The notes under the pieces are model-generated. The model was given only the letters and a program-made list of their open reading frames with translations. It made no database searches and had not been told where the DNA came from. A program made the translations under genes and the position numbers. From Phoronis australis (taxonomy: Eukaryota > Phoronida > Phoronidae), in contig NMRA01000885.1 of NCBI GenBank assembly GCA_002633005.1, positions 33,842-97,841 of the forward strand: 64,000 nucleotides of DNA. Reading direction: 5' to 3'. Within the stretch, counting starts at the first letter, position 1, and each line of letters begins with the position of its first letter. This document shows, one piece after another, positions 1 to 11,704 of this stretch.

Positions 1-229
1 CACATTGCATGTGTGGTTTTTTTATCTTTACAGGGAATTTATTTTGTTATTACTCATTGTTACCTCATGACAAGTGGCAATTTTCGCAAACCCCACTTTC
101 CTTTTCATCTGCGGAAATTTAGCAGGGTCTATGTTCGTCACGGAAAATTACCATCCAACAAGCTAAAAATAATTTCATTTCAATTAACTACATGAAACTC
201 ATGAACATTAAATCTTTTACAGGGTCTAA

Positions 230-625
230 TTATCCAAACAAACCTCCAAGAATAGATACCAACTTACTAAAACGGCTGGTATAACAAATTCCCAGCTGCA
301 CACCATCGTGTAAATAAATGAAAAATCCCTCGGTCCTGTTATGTCCCATTTTACAAAAGGCCCCGAATCTGAGTGGACATCCGGCTCCGTAGTTAGAATT
401 TACATTTTGCTTCCATGCTATCTTGCGTTTGGTAAGAGATGATGTAGCCCACATAAGATAGGGAGGGGGTTCATACATATAGTTACAGTAGACAACTGCA
501 TTTCCTTGACATTTTTCACCTGCGTCCAATAACTTGCCAGAATCTCGAGTGGTGCAGTCCCACCGGATGGAGCACGCGTCTTCAGCCTTATTTGGCAGCT
601 TGATTGGCCTGCAATCCACGACCAT
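230..625 (-). CDS. Cysteine-rich ORF, probable terminal exon of an unknown gene
   Basis: I do not recognise this product. The open frame is 131 codons with eight cysteines spread evenly (in DCRP, ACSI, DCTT, KCQG, YCNY, GCPL, FCKM, ICYT), two aromatic-rich stretches and an N-glycosylation site (NRT). The real exon may begin at the internal acceptor GATTGCAG|GCC near 611 rather than at the ATG. It lies just downstream of the FReD gene on the same strand, but a stop codon and splice phase argue against it being part of that gene. A decayed copy in the equivalent place of unit B (16897-17152) shows the segment is old and moved with the duplication. The composition suggests a secreted disulfide-rich domain. 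Confidence 0.45.
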   Translation of the reverse strand: MVVDCRPIKLPNKAEDACSIRWDCTTRDSGKLLDAGEKCQGNAVVYCNYMYEPPPYLMWATSSLTKRKIAWKQNVNSNYGAGCPLRFGAFCKMGHNRTEGFFIYLHDGVQLGICYTSRFSKLVSILGGLFG

Positions 626-934
626 CGAAAATTCGACGCCTGTGCGTTTTTATATGTTGTCAGTTATGTGAATGTTAACATATCAGTTTGTTACTTCTTA
701 CGCAGAGGCATTTCTTAGCCTCATGTTCGCAATGTTGAAACATTTATGCATGTGCGTAAAAACAGCAAAACGTGGAATGTTTTTGTTTTGGACACATATA
801 TTTTCTATTGAATTTTGATCACATGTTTTCTGTAAATATGTAATTATGATTTCTGTACCTTTAAGTAACCTTTGAAAATGATGTGTAGTAATATTGAGAA
901 TAACTGCATGAGTAAACAGGTCACCAGAATTCGT

Positions 935-1197
935 TTAGTTACTAGATTTGAATCTGACAGGTCTTATCTTCATACTGGTTCTCTTCATAGAGTAGAGGCC
1001 TTTGTAATAGTACCAGATGACTCGTTCTCCTCCTGACTTGTGGTTACCGTGATGATACAGACCGTTCAGGTTGGAGTAATGACAAGCGTTGTACCACCAC
1101 GCGCCTTTATAGTCAACAGCACAGTTTGCAAAATGGGCGTCGTTATCTCTGTCCTTGGTGGTGAAGGGTTGACCGTTTTGGTAGATTAAGGAATCAC
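935..1197 (-). CDS. Gene A terminal FReD exon d
   Basis: Acceptor TCCAG|GTGATT (phase 1) leads into [12 protein letters not shown], the calcium-binding segment DRDND, the disulfide pair in [21 protein letters not shown], and the C-terminal MKIRPVRF before a TAA stop at 935-937. All hallmark FReD residues around the ligand pocket are present, so the domain looks functional. Confidence 0.92.
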
Positions 1198-4100
1198 CTG
1201 GATTAGAAATATTAAGATGAATACATAATCGTGACAAGTTTTGTAGTCCTGTTGGTGATCATATTCTGTCATGAATGGGACATTATGGGAAAATTTTTGG
1301 CTGATCTGAATACCGGTGTGTCCTTTAGTGCCAATTTTAGTTTTTTACGTTGAACGTGTATCTTCGGAATTCCTTAACGGATTGTCATAAAACTTGGCAA
1401 ATATGTATCCATTAGAGAGATAACGACATGTTCTCGCTTTCGAAAGGCGAATTTCGGATGTATCCAATTACCGATATGTCCCCTAGTGACAGTATTAGTT
1501 TTTCACGTTTATCTCTGTATCTTCGAAGTTCCTAAACGGATTTTCATGAAATATGGCACATAGGTGTCCATCAATGAGATGACGCTATTCTTGAGTTTTG
1601 GATAGATTCGAGGTATTTTGCGCCATCTACTTAACATTTTTTTTTCTGTTTTCAAGATTTTGTCGCCCACCCTCTATCGACCAAACCGGCCTGTGATTAT
1701 GAAAATTGGCATGTATCATGTTCGTAGTGTAAAAAAACGGTTGACGACGATTTTCCGACGGCCATTTTACTGTTTTCTAGTTTGTTTTAGGCATCTGCCC
1801 CTATATCGACGAAACAACTCTAAGGATGAAAATTAGCGTTGATGTTTCTACTGTAAGAAGGATGCTTATGATGATTTTCGGACACTCGGACTACCGTGGT
1901 GCTTACTAGTGGCAGTGTTTTGCATATATAGCATCTGCTAAACCCTCTGCAGGATCTTTATTAAATTTGGCAAGTGTATTTCTACGAAGTTGACACTAAC
2001 AACGACAACATTTTGATGGAACCAACTACCGTGGTGCTCCCTAGTGGCAATTTTTGTTGTCAGCTGTGTCTTTGAAACTCATTGGCAGATTTTCAATAGA
2101 TCTGTTTCTATTAGTAAGATGACGAAGACGCCCTCTCATTTTCGGATGGATTTGATGTATTTTGCACCACTCTGTTGCCATTTTAACAATTTTTGAGTAC
2201 GTTTTTGACATCACCCTCTCAATCTACCAACCACTTGAAGAATCATTTCTAAATTTGGAGATACTGTATGTTCCTAATAAGAACAAGTATGACATTGATT
2301 TTCGGACATGTTCAACTTATTTTCCCCTCCCCCGTCCACGGCTGTATCTCATTAGCCTTTGCAAAATGTCTTCCTGAAATTTAGCTGATTTGCTCCTAAT
2401 GGAGATGGTAACTGATGACGGACAGTTTCAGACCAATCCAACTACAGCTTTGCTCCCTACTGGAAATCTTATTTTTTACATTTGCCTCAGTCTGTAACTT
2501 CAGAGTTCCTTGATGCTTTGTCATGTACATGTAATTGGGCCAAATTTTGTATCATGAAGACAACAGCATGTTTACTTTTGCTGATAGATTCGATATACAT
2601 GTATTACGACACAAATAGAGCCATTTTTAATATTTTAGTCTGTTTTTGTCTCCTGCTTTTGTATCTGCCAAACCAAGCAGAGGATCGTTATGAAAATATT
2701 GGAAGATGTGTTCATTCTGACAAGAGCATGACTGACTTCAAACTGGTCCAACTACTGACAGTGATGGCTTCTTTAGACACTTATTCGCATCAAAGTTTGT
2801 ATCTCCTAAACCCTTGTAATATTTTTTTTTGAAATTTCGCAGTTGTATTTGCATTAGCTTGACAGCAGATGGATGGATTCAACTACTGCAGTGGTTGCAA
2901 ACAGTAGCTTGTATTTATTACATTTGCCTTTGTATCTTTTGAGTTCTTTGACAGATTTCATAAAATTTGGCGAATGATTTGGAAAGACGGCGACACCTTC
3001 CCATATTTGGATGGTTTCAATATATTGTGAGCCATGTAACTGCCTTACTTGATACAAATAATCAACCCATCACTGTTTGTGGTGCATTCGTGGGCGCATT
3101 TCATTCGCCTTGCTCTATTAACCAGACAATTGTACATGTAAGGCTGATTTTGAAAATTGGCTTATATATTTTGACTGTGAAGTGGACAGATGACGATGGT
3201 GTTTGGACAGATCCAAGAACTGTGACACCTCCTAATATTTGCGTCCGTGCTTTATCTCATAAAGTCTCCGCACGATCTTTGTTAAAGTTGGCAAGGTGAT
3301 AACAGATGATAACCCCTTTTGGATGGATCCGACTACTGCTGTGACCTCTAGTGGCACTTTTATTTTTCCCATTTCTTCTTTATCTTTGGAATTCCTCGAT
3401 GTATTTTCATTAAATTTGGCATATAAGTTTCTAAGCAACAATGACACTCGTTTCCAGATGAATTACGCATGATGTACATCTTCTAGAGGCCATTCTTTTT
3501 TTTCGTTCATCTCTATATCGGCCAAACCATTCAAGAATGGTATATGCGTTCTTACTGGGAGGAGCATGGCTGGCAATGATTTTTGGACAATTTTGAATAC
3601 TCTGTTTTTCCTTAACCTCTGCTAGATCTTTATAAAATTTGGCAAGTGCAAAATCTTCACCCATGCCGTAAAATGTCAGAAAATCATTTACACTTAAAAC
3701 GATGGTCGTTTTTTCAAATATAATGATTACTTGGACTGTGAATATTAAAAATATAAGTAAACTGCGGGCGTCCTGGCGCTCAATGGCTTCAATGCTAGAG
3801 CTAAAATGACTGAACAAGATTTCGTTACTTTGGTAAAACAGATTTTTGTAACCTTCGCTTACCTGCGTTGCCAGAATAGTTGCTGATAGCTAACTTATAT
3901 TTTTCTCTCTCTGACCCAATAGAGAAATCTTCGTAGGCAGCGTACACTGCATTATTGCTGAAGTCTTCTAATTCCACTCGTAACTTGTAGGCGTCTTGAT
4001 GTGTTAACCGATTAATGTTGTCGTTGCCTGTAATATTTATTTAAACCCACTCATGTATAGGCAATTAACAATCACAAAGCTCCCTTTCGGGTGTTTGGGA

Positions 4101-7100
4101 ATTTTCTTTCTTTCTAATTTCATTTTGAAATGTGTTTTTAAACCATTCAAGGTTATGGTATTAGACTGAAGACTTATATGCATTTGAATCGTCCAGTGTA
4201 GGGATGAAAAAATCTTACCCAACCAAAACTCTCCATTAAGATAACCAAATCCTGCCTTATAGTCGGACCATCCTCTATAGAAGTCAACGGACCCATCTTG
4301 ACGTCTCTGGAATACCTGGTTGTATCAAGTAATTCATTGTTAATATAACTTGCTTTAATAACCATCTTTAACGGCGGGTTATTCACACAGAAACAGGTAC
4401 ATGTAAATGATACAAGCATTTATATGAAGTTTCCATGTGTATGCATAGTGGTCAATCAAGTTTTTGGATGTTGTAAGTAGTTTTCATCTAGTAGATTTAT
4501 CAGTTGATTATTTATAAAGGTTTGTTATAAAAAGAACACGTTACTTTGTCCCATTCTCGGCATATTTACCGTCCAGCCTCCTCCGTTGGTCACCATGTCA
4601 CAGTAAACATCCATGTTACTAAAGCCATCTTTCGGTTGAATAGCGTAAACACCACTTTGTCTAAAGCCATTGTTATACAAATCTGCACAATCTTTTCCTA
4701 CAATCGGAGAAATGCGAAAACTTGTCTTCCATGTTCTTATCAAAGATTCCACCAACCATATTCCATCATTCATACATACACGCGCACACATACACGCGCA
4801 CGAACGNCAATCACACATGAAGCAAAACCAATAGAAAGAGAATGCAGTGGGAAAGGATCCTCAGAAAGGTATTGCAAAATTGCAACATTTAATTATTCAA
4901 GCTACATGTACATGTATGTTCCATTATATAAACATACACACACGCCCACATCCGCACACGCACGCATGTAAACATACGTGAAACAAAACCAGCAGAAAAA
5001 CAATGCAGTAGGAAAGAATCCTTCAGAATGGTATGACAAAATCTTTATAAGCAACATTTAGTCTTAATGCTATACACATGTAGTTATCCAAGAACCATTA
5101 TTTGGATGACGTTATTAAATTTGGGAATTAAAGTAAGATTCTTGGTACAAACATAATATACATAATATTGACCAATAGTTTTAACAGTTGCTAAATCTCT
5201 TTGAAATTTGGCACCTGTTTGTTTTTCAATATTTTATTGTTTCCTCTAACAATGTTAAACTGTATCATAAAAATTAGTCATCTAATTTTCAGCCGAATAT
5301 ATTCATTTAATGTATTTCAGACAGCATGAAATGTAATATAGCTGATTGTATGTTACGCTGTGACTCATGCCTTGAATAATGATCAAGATTGCGGTATTTT
5401 TGAGAAAAGTGTTTAGCAATTTTTGTTCATTATTTCCAGATATCAAGCCAGAAAATTTACAGATTAGCTGAAGAACACACTGAAGTTGTGTCACATTGGT
5501 AAGCTGAACATAATTGTTCAGAACAGAGACAAGCTGTATTTGTAGTATATTAAAGGGAAAACTATGCAAAAATTATTGACTTTGGTTATGGCGACTACAG
5601 TTGCAAAAGTATTTAAACAAATAATATTGAAAATTGTGAAGAAATGGTAAAAGAAGGAAGATATAATGTGACATGCATGTTTTTGGTTTACAGCAGCCTC
5701 ATGTTTCGGAATGAGGTCATAAAAATGTAGTTAAAGGAAATCATTGGCCAAAAGAGAGTAAAGCTTCTCAAAGTCTGACGATTTTGGTTAGAAGACATTT
5801 ATTTTTACAATGTTAAGTTTGTTGCAGGCACGCGTCCTCCATGGATAGTACCTGAGTGATCATGTTTTTAATTTCTAGTTCAGTGTTTTATTTGTGACTC
5901 ACGTTACTGTGCACTTTGTCCACGGAGCTGCTGCTGGAGTGGGTAATGTTGATGTAAGGTTGACAGTCTATTACTTTAATGATTATTGTACGTGATCAAG
6001 TTAGGAATGAAAGATAATTGCTTGACTTTGTTTATAAGTGCAGAGGTGGAACTGCATGAGGGGTTCAGGGGGTTCAACCCCCCCCCCCTCGGGACAGGAT
6101 CAAAAATTAAAATTTAAAAAAATGTCGCCAGGAAAACAAACTCACTTACTAAAACCAAAAAAAATCTTACACGGAGGACTCCCCTCCCACTGCGCCCCTC
6201 AGATTCGCGCAAATCTCCCTTACTGAAAACTTACATCTGCGACTGAAGTTTAATGTATTCGATGCTCCGTGTATGTGGCCAAATGTACACTGTAACAGTT
6301 AGAATTTAATTGTTTTATTCCACCGGTTACCAGTGACAAACGATGACGTATTCTTGCCAGTCAGAAAATTCTCGTTTAGGAAAAAAAATTGATTGAGACA
6401 GTGGAAAATCAATTTCATTTTTTTTCAGATCAAAAGTTATGTCAAGTTTTCGAAATAACATTTCAATTTTGATTCTCAAAAATTGGCAAATTTACTAAAT
6501 GCTACATATAAATACAGAGTTTTGTGTTTTTGCCAATTTGGTTTCCCAAAATCAGGAGACTCCTTTTTGAAGGATGAATATCTGAGATAGAAAGTTATTA
6601 AATCCAGAATGAAATGTTGTGAAAATATAATATTAAATGAAATTCTATTGATTTTTTGGTCTTTTTCATTTCATTCCAACATTAGTAACAGATACACTTT
6701 CTTGCATACAGCTTGAAGTTCTTAGAAGTACGTTCGAAATCTGTGTACTGTAACCGTGAATTAAATGTAAAACATGGTGAATTCCCTCTAATTCCCTAGT
6801 TCTTCAACTGCCATCTGTATTGGTTTCGTAGTTAGTTGTGTAGTTCGCTACATTTTTGCAGAAGCAAAACTAGTGTTATTTATAAGTGCGAGATTGTACC
6901 CCCGCAGTATCTGTTACAAGATAATTTGTTGACAATCTAAAATGACCTTAGCAAAAATGCTGTTGATAACGGAATAGAAATACTTTTTTACCTTATTTAC
7001 GTGTAAAACTTACTTTCCAAGCAACCATTCTGTGTCCCAGTTTGTCAGTTTTTTTCATTTTGAGCGCTATCCTGTCGCTCAACTTGGATTTTAAGGCTTT

Positions 7101-10100
7101 ATTAATAATAACGGGCTACCAGCGAGATTGCCGCCTAAAGGCTATATGTGAAATAAAACGTCACGTGACCACATAGGTGCAGACGAAAAATCTTTTTGTC
7201 ACTAATGAAAAATGGCGGAGACTACTGGAATCCGCCAATTCAATTATATAGTTAACAAACCATTACACATAATTCCAAAGTTCCTCAAGCAGGGAGGTAA
7301 GGTGGCCGAGCAGGGAACAAGGTGAAAATCAATCACTTCATGTGGCAGTGGCCTGTTGAAAGTCTCAGCGCAATGCATCGACATTTTTATCAAAAACTTT
7401 GTCACAAAATTCAAACATGACTTTTGTTCTGTTGTAACCATTGGTAACCTTCCTGAGCGGACTGAAAAATGGTGATCAGATAGTTGAAAATTCTCGCTTT
7501 GATTTTTTCTATTGAACTTTTAGCCTCAGCATTAGACGTTAATCGTCGGCAGTCACCGAAAACTTTGGTATGAATTCATTTGTGCTAAAAACAAGCTAAT
7601 CATACTTTGTTGGAGAAGTTTTTTGTAAAAAAATTATCAGCATATTCAACATGACGAGATAGCCAACCCCCTTTTTCATCGCTAAGGTCACAGTTTGTGT
7701 GTATAGTAAAGTAACGAAAAGACGTAATACACCGTCCAGTCTTCAACCTGTTAACAACGATAAGACCATCGACACATTTGGTTGAGATATCCATTGTTCT
7801 ATTTTAATGTTAAGCAGATACGCACCTTGCAAATGGACTCTGCGTTAAGCACTACGCCTATAAGATTAACTACATGTTGTGGGTCATCGTGTATCTCATG
7901 ACTCGTGAAAGCGCGTCGTGTCGATACTACCAATCAGAAAGACTTAATGAAAATTATTCAGGGCATACAGGAACCGAAGCTGAAAATAAGTGGCCGTCAG
8001 ACTGTATAACTGAACAGATGCTGAACGCTCAATTTGCCCGTTCTTTACACAAGAAGTATCCAAAATTATCATTGGTCATATTGACAAAATACCATAACTC
8101 CACGCATACAAGCAGTGACAACTTTATAAAAAAAAAACAATGAAAAAATAACGGGTTTGTCTCTAAACCGCAAAAACCTGACGTGCCGAGCTGTGCTTTA
8201 GAAGACTTATTGATGATTAACAGTGTATTCAATATACAGAAGTAATATTCACCATTAAAATGGCCACACTTTTAAACACTAATTTTTAGCTTTCACCCGC
8301 AACCAAGGCCCCGCCTTCCATCATATTATTGGGTCCTAGAAACGGCAAACTTGTTATTTGACAGATGCCGCAGATGAATAACGATCAGTCTCAATTTTTG
8401 TTAAGTGAACAGAGAAGCTGTTGACTAGTATGGGGTCATCTGTGAACGTAGGGCCCCAAGTGTCTACTTAATTGCCTGAATGCCACTGAAGGAATGTTGA
8501 GTTGCTCATTCACTTACCTTTCGTCTTTGTCTCATTCATCAACATAGCGTAGGTCAAATTCAAATAACCTGTAATATTCAACAAGCTATTATATCAATCT
8601 TAAATCAATAACAAACTACATTTGGCATCGTATGTGAGAGCTCACAAGTGAATTAATTGCTGTAATCTCAAATTTTATTAGATGGTATGATGATCTGCGT
8701 AGGTTTTTCATCAATTAACCTTTCGCACGATTAGCTTTTTGCACCGCAGTGTTAATCTGCCAACCAAAATGTACCTGAACTCAAATCCCCCCGGGCTCCT
8801 TTGGAAAATACAAAAGTTCTGAAAATAGTGCTCACCACTACTGACCACCATGAGCTGACCACATACTTGTGGTGCTTATGAGAACGTTGTGACACCTGAA
8901 GATGGGTGGAGCAATGGTCGACCAAAACTCGGCAAATTGAATGTAAAGAGGCGAGAAGTTGGTGTAGGCCAATAGATTTTAAAAAGAATGACCCAACTTA
9001 TTTAGTCTTTCTACTGCTCAACAAGAGTGCTGATTTTTGTTTTTGAAGGGTTTGTATTCTACAAACTGTAAGTGCTCAAATTCTTATAACACATTGTTAG
9101 CAACTGTACCATCCAAACCATTCTAACAACAAAATAAAACGTTTCTTAATTTTAATGAAATTTCAATCGTCTGCCAAATTGTGTATTGAAAGAAACAATT
9201 CACACTGTAATTTGATAGAACGATTTAAAGAAACAATTTACATTTTTAAATTCCTATTTTCTTTGTGGTGAACACTGTGCACTTCATTGTGCGACTGGCA
9301 TATAAAAAGTTACTTTTGGCAGTAAAAATTCTTCAAAGTCATTTTATCAAAGTGAATGAGAGCATCAAAACACACCAGAATGATGAGAAAATACATCCAA
9401 GCATTGAAATAGTTTTATAATTCAAATTTCATGAAGTGTTCTTACTTTCGAGATCACTAAGCTCCGTTTTTAATATAACCTGCTGCATTTGTAGACCTTG
9501 TTGTTGGAACTTGAGGAAATCACCAGTTTCCTTTGCTTGTTGTGTGTGGTCACTAAAATCCTGCTCAAGACTGTTGTGGGCTACGTCTAGGTTGTTCAAG
9601 TCTGTATTCAACTGCTTGTAAACGCGAGACAAATATTTCAGGTGTGTAGAAGTCTTGTGGTCTTGGGCTGTCCTCTCTTCTGATAACCTGTTGAGAAATG
9701 TTTCTTGCTGTTTTATCAGAAGGCTTTGGTTTTGCTGCTTTCTTGAAAATGTGTTGATTCTTTGTTGCATTACACTGGTTCTGTTGTTAATGTTTTCCAT
9801 GCAGTCTGCTTTGTATTCGTCTACTTTCATATTGCATGCTTTAATCAATCGAGTTTGGTCGGTCATTGCCTTCAAAACAAGAATCTGTTTGTCGCGTATC
9901 TTTGTTTGTGAAACTCTGAAGGCATCTTGCTCACTTGTCTGGTTCCAGCTGACCTCCTTCTGCTCAGCCAGCTGTTGGGCAATATCGACTTGGGCACTCG
10001 TCAGTGATGTAAGCGCAGCCTCACACTTATTCAGCAGTTTCTCTTGTTCAGCCACTTGCTTCTGTAGGTCGTTCAGCTCAGATGCCTGATCACGTGAATG

Positions 10101-10505
10101 AGTCATCATCAGATTTTGACGAGCCTCGAGCAATGACTGTTTTGTCATCAGGTTTTGCTGTGATTTCACCACATGGACCCTGTGAGACAGAGAGGCAAGA
10201 CCAGTCCCGTATCTCTGTTGTCTCAATTTTAAATTTTCTATTTCCTTTTCAAGGTTTATGGTCTTTGCTTCGTCTAACATTCTTAGCCATGGTAGTTCGA
10301 TATCATTTGAAGGCCTGTCAACGATATTTTTAGAAGTCGACTGCTGCGTATTAGTGAAGACTGAATTCAGCACCTTCTTTAGCAAGTCCAGCTCAGTTTT
10401 GATGGCGTCCCTCTGATTACGACACTCTGAAGCTGTCAATGGCTCTTCTCCTGCTAGTACATAATGCAAAAACAGTATTGCAGTGAGACACTGCATGCAA
10501 GCCAT
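935..10505 (-). CDS. Secreted coiled-coil protein with C-terminal fibrinogen-related domain (gene A, complete model)
   Basis: The model joins exons 10505-9446, 8568-8518 (optional), 4697-4570, 4315-4219, 4027-3863 and 1197-935. It gives 587 residues with the 51-nt exon and 570 without; both versions stay in frame. Residues 1-19 are a signal peptide ending near YVLAG. Residues 25-350 are a long Leu/Gln/Lys-rich coiled coil with few cysteines. The last 216 residues are a full-length FReD containing KDCADLY, GGGWTVFQRR, FWLGNDN, the calcium-site motif DRDND and CHYSNLNG. Fibrinogen-related proteins of this layout (ficolin or FREP type) are usually secreted oligomeric lectins; the coiled coil would drive oligomerisation. 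Ligand and role in immunity are inference. It is the unit A partner of the PAN-FReD gene at 18361-22655. No close AATAAA was seen after the stop. Confidence 0.85.
1290..3680. repeat. Diverged three-part satellite in FReD intron, about 435-bp period
   Basis: Recurring landmarks CTAGTGGCAATTTT, GTATCTTCGAAGTTCC, GATTTTCATGAAATTTGGCA and TTTCGGATGGATTCGAGG repeat about every 140-150 bp. Three monomer types alternate, so the higher-order period is about 430-450 bp and around five copies fit here. It fills most of the intron between FReD exons c and d. The same family is at 24950-26640. Short ORFs inside it are not genes. Confidence 0.75.
3863..4027 (-). CDS. Gene A FReD exon c
   Basis: Acceptor TTACAG|GCAACG and donor CGCAG|GTAAGC bound 165 nt, phase 1 on both sides. 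It reads [22 protein letters not shown] through ISNYSGNAG. The matching unit B exon is 20527-20691 and has exactly the same length. Confidence 0.9.
4219..4315 (-). CDS. Gene A FReD exon b
   Basis: Acceptor AACCAG|GTATTC (phase 0) and donor TTGG|GTAAGA (phase 1) bound 97 nt reading [16 protein letters not shown] through [10 protein letters not shown], the central FReD strand region. It is colinear with 20817-20913. Confidence 0.9.
4570..4697 (-). CDS. Gene A FReD exon a
   Basis: Acceptor TTGTAG|GAAAAGATTG (phase 1) and donor TGGACG|GTAAAT (phase 0) bound 128 nt. The translation starts [17 protein letters not shown] and ends [11 protein letters not shown], the N-terminal FReD segment with its first disulfide pair of cysteines. 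It is near-identical in layout to 21149-21276. Confidence 0.9.
4698..8517. other. Large intron of gene A
   Basis: No coding exon of the gene was found between FReD exon a and the linker exon. The intron holds a CA-rich microsatellite with a single-N join at 4807, a diverged pair of short repeats (4809-4880 and 4976-5045), a remnant of a CDKL5-like exon on the plus strand (5918-5938), a run of about 12 C at 6077-6090, and otherwise A+T-rich sequence. 6960-7060 and 8340-8590 align with 29760-29900 and 29910-30190 in unit B. Confidence 0.6.
5918..5938 (+). pseudogene. Deleted remnant of CDKL5-like kinase exon
   Basis: The segment GTCCACGGAGCTGCTGCTGG is the 3' end of the kinase exon found intact at 26737-26827. 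Flanks on both sides (TGTGCACTTT before, TGGGTAA and TTGACAGTCTA after) match unit B. About 74 bp covering the acceptor and most of the exon are missing, which is not a multiple of three. Confidence 0.6.
8518..8568 (-). CDS. Gene A small linker exon (51 nt, possibly optional)
   Basis: A clean acceptor (TTACAG|GTTATT) and a strong donor (GAAAG|GTAAGTG) bound 51 nt that is phase 1 on both sides. It reads [16 protein letters not shown], with an N-glycosylation site (NLT) and another at NET. Inclusion or skipping both leave the FReD in frame. A paralogous exon sits at 30113-30178 in front of the olfactomedin exon, and the conservation of both splice sites and frame supports a real exon. Whether transcripts include it is not visible here. 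Confidence 0.6.
8569..9445. other. Intron between linker exon and coiled-coil exon of gene A
   Basis: No coding signal was seen. The stretch from about 8800 to 9445 recurs in inverted orientation at 30510-31200, including the words that read GTGCTCACCACTACTGACCA here. Confidence 0.55.
9446..10505 (-). CDS. Gene A exon 1: signal peptide and coiled coil
   Basis: The ATG at 10505 opens [19 protein letters not shown], a classical signal peptide, followed by about 330 residues of heptad-like coiled coil rich in Gln, Leu, Lys and Glu with almost no Gly or Pro. The donor is GAA-A|GTAAGA, so the exon ends in phase 1 after 353 codons plus one base. An unspliced reading would end only five residues later at a stop. 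The 3' part of this exon has an inverted partial copy at 30305-30509. Confidence 0.88.
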
Positions 10506-10555
10506 TCTGCTTCTACAGTGTTCAACAAATTTAAAAAAATAAGAACGTGAGGCAG

Positions 10556-10563
10556 CTTTTATT
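10556..10563 (-). promoter_or_regulatory. TATA-like box of gene A
   Basis: AATAAAAG on the minus strand lies about 50 bases upstream of the start codon at 10505. Spacing would put initiation about 20-25 bases before the ATG. It is weaker than the TATA box of the PAN-FReD gene. Confidence 0.25.
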
Positions 10564-11704
10564 CTTCCTGCAGCTTGGGTAGATATGGAAGCTAACGCTT
10601 ATCCTGGTGTACATCTGGTTAGACGTAACTTCCCCATTGTTTTGAACAAAGCAGTTAACCATTACGGCTGTATGCAGGGATTTTTAATGAAGGTCGCGTA
10701 CCCGGTAGTCTTACGACCTACCATTGTTAAGTTGGAAATTTGTCAACATGAAAATTGTTCAGTATTTAATAAAGATTTTAACTATATCTTCATCGTAGCA
10801 ATAATTCATATAGTTACCTATGAAGATTCAAAGTGACAACCCTTTGATTTTTCAATTTTGACACACGACAACATTGCAACAAACATTCAAAATGCAATTT
10901 CTAAAGGTAATTCTTGAGATTCTGGAGTCAATAATGAAAATTTTTTGCGACTATCACAAAACCAACAGGAAAATATGTATGTACAATATTTACAAACAAA
11001 TAAGAATATAAATCAAGAGTTTTTACTCACAATGTACCAGCAACTCAAGTCCTTACACAACTTGTCCATGTCTCTGTTTATTCTAAATTATCGTTGTTCA
11101 TAGTCGTGAAATCTTCATCTGTGAAAAAGCCAAAAAAATATCAAGTTCCATGTATTTTCGTTTGTTTGAAAGCCTCAGTATTGTATCAAGCCTAGGTAAG
11201 CTAGCAAAGGTTTTGACTTAAGTGCTGCCAACAATTTGCGTCTCACACATTAAGTAACTCGCACACTGATCTGACAATATTTTAGACTTTCAGAAGTTAT
11301 TTACATTTGATGCTAAAGGTAACAAATGTTACAACAGATGAGGATTATCAAAAACATGCAGTTGTAATTAATTTATGGCCTGCTTCACGACAAAATTTGT
11401 AATACATTTAAAATACATATCAGCAAATGACTTTAAACAACAAACTAGCATCACGTGACAATGGTAGCGAAAACTTCAGATGAAATTGAAGACATCTTTA
11501 AAGACATAAAAGTTGTAACCATACCAAAAAAGAATCATCCGTCCTGAAATATCCAAGAGAGCACCTCAGTCCAAATGGTCCATTGGGTGCCATCTGTATT
11601 ACTATCTGGCAAGGAGATTGACGTTTCGTCCAGGCTATTGGGTTGTCTCTCACTTGTACCATAATCTTCATTCTGTGTTTTTGAACTCTTTCTTAGTCTT
11701 CAAG
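10564..11704. other. Intergenic, no recognisable gene
   Basis: Upstream flank of gene A. A+T-rich sequence with short ORFs lacking recognisable domains. No repeat copy elsewhere in the window was noticed. Confidence 0.4.

Noticed and set aside
9655-10333. Plus-strand ORFs of 144 and 83 codons over the coiled-coil exon
   Set aside because: They are antisense shadows of the coiled-coil exon, rich in Cys/Ser/Phe from complementing Gln/Leu/Lys codons.
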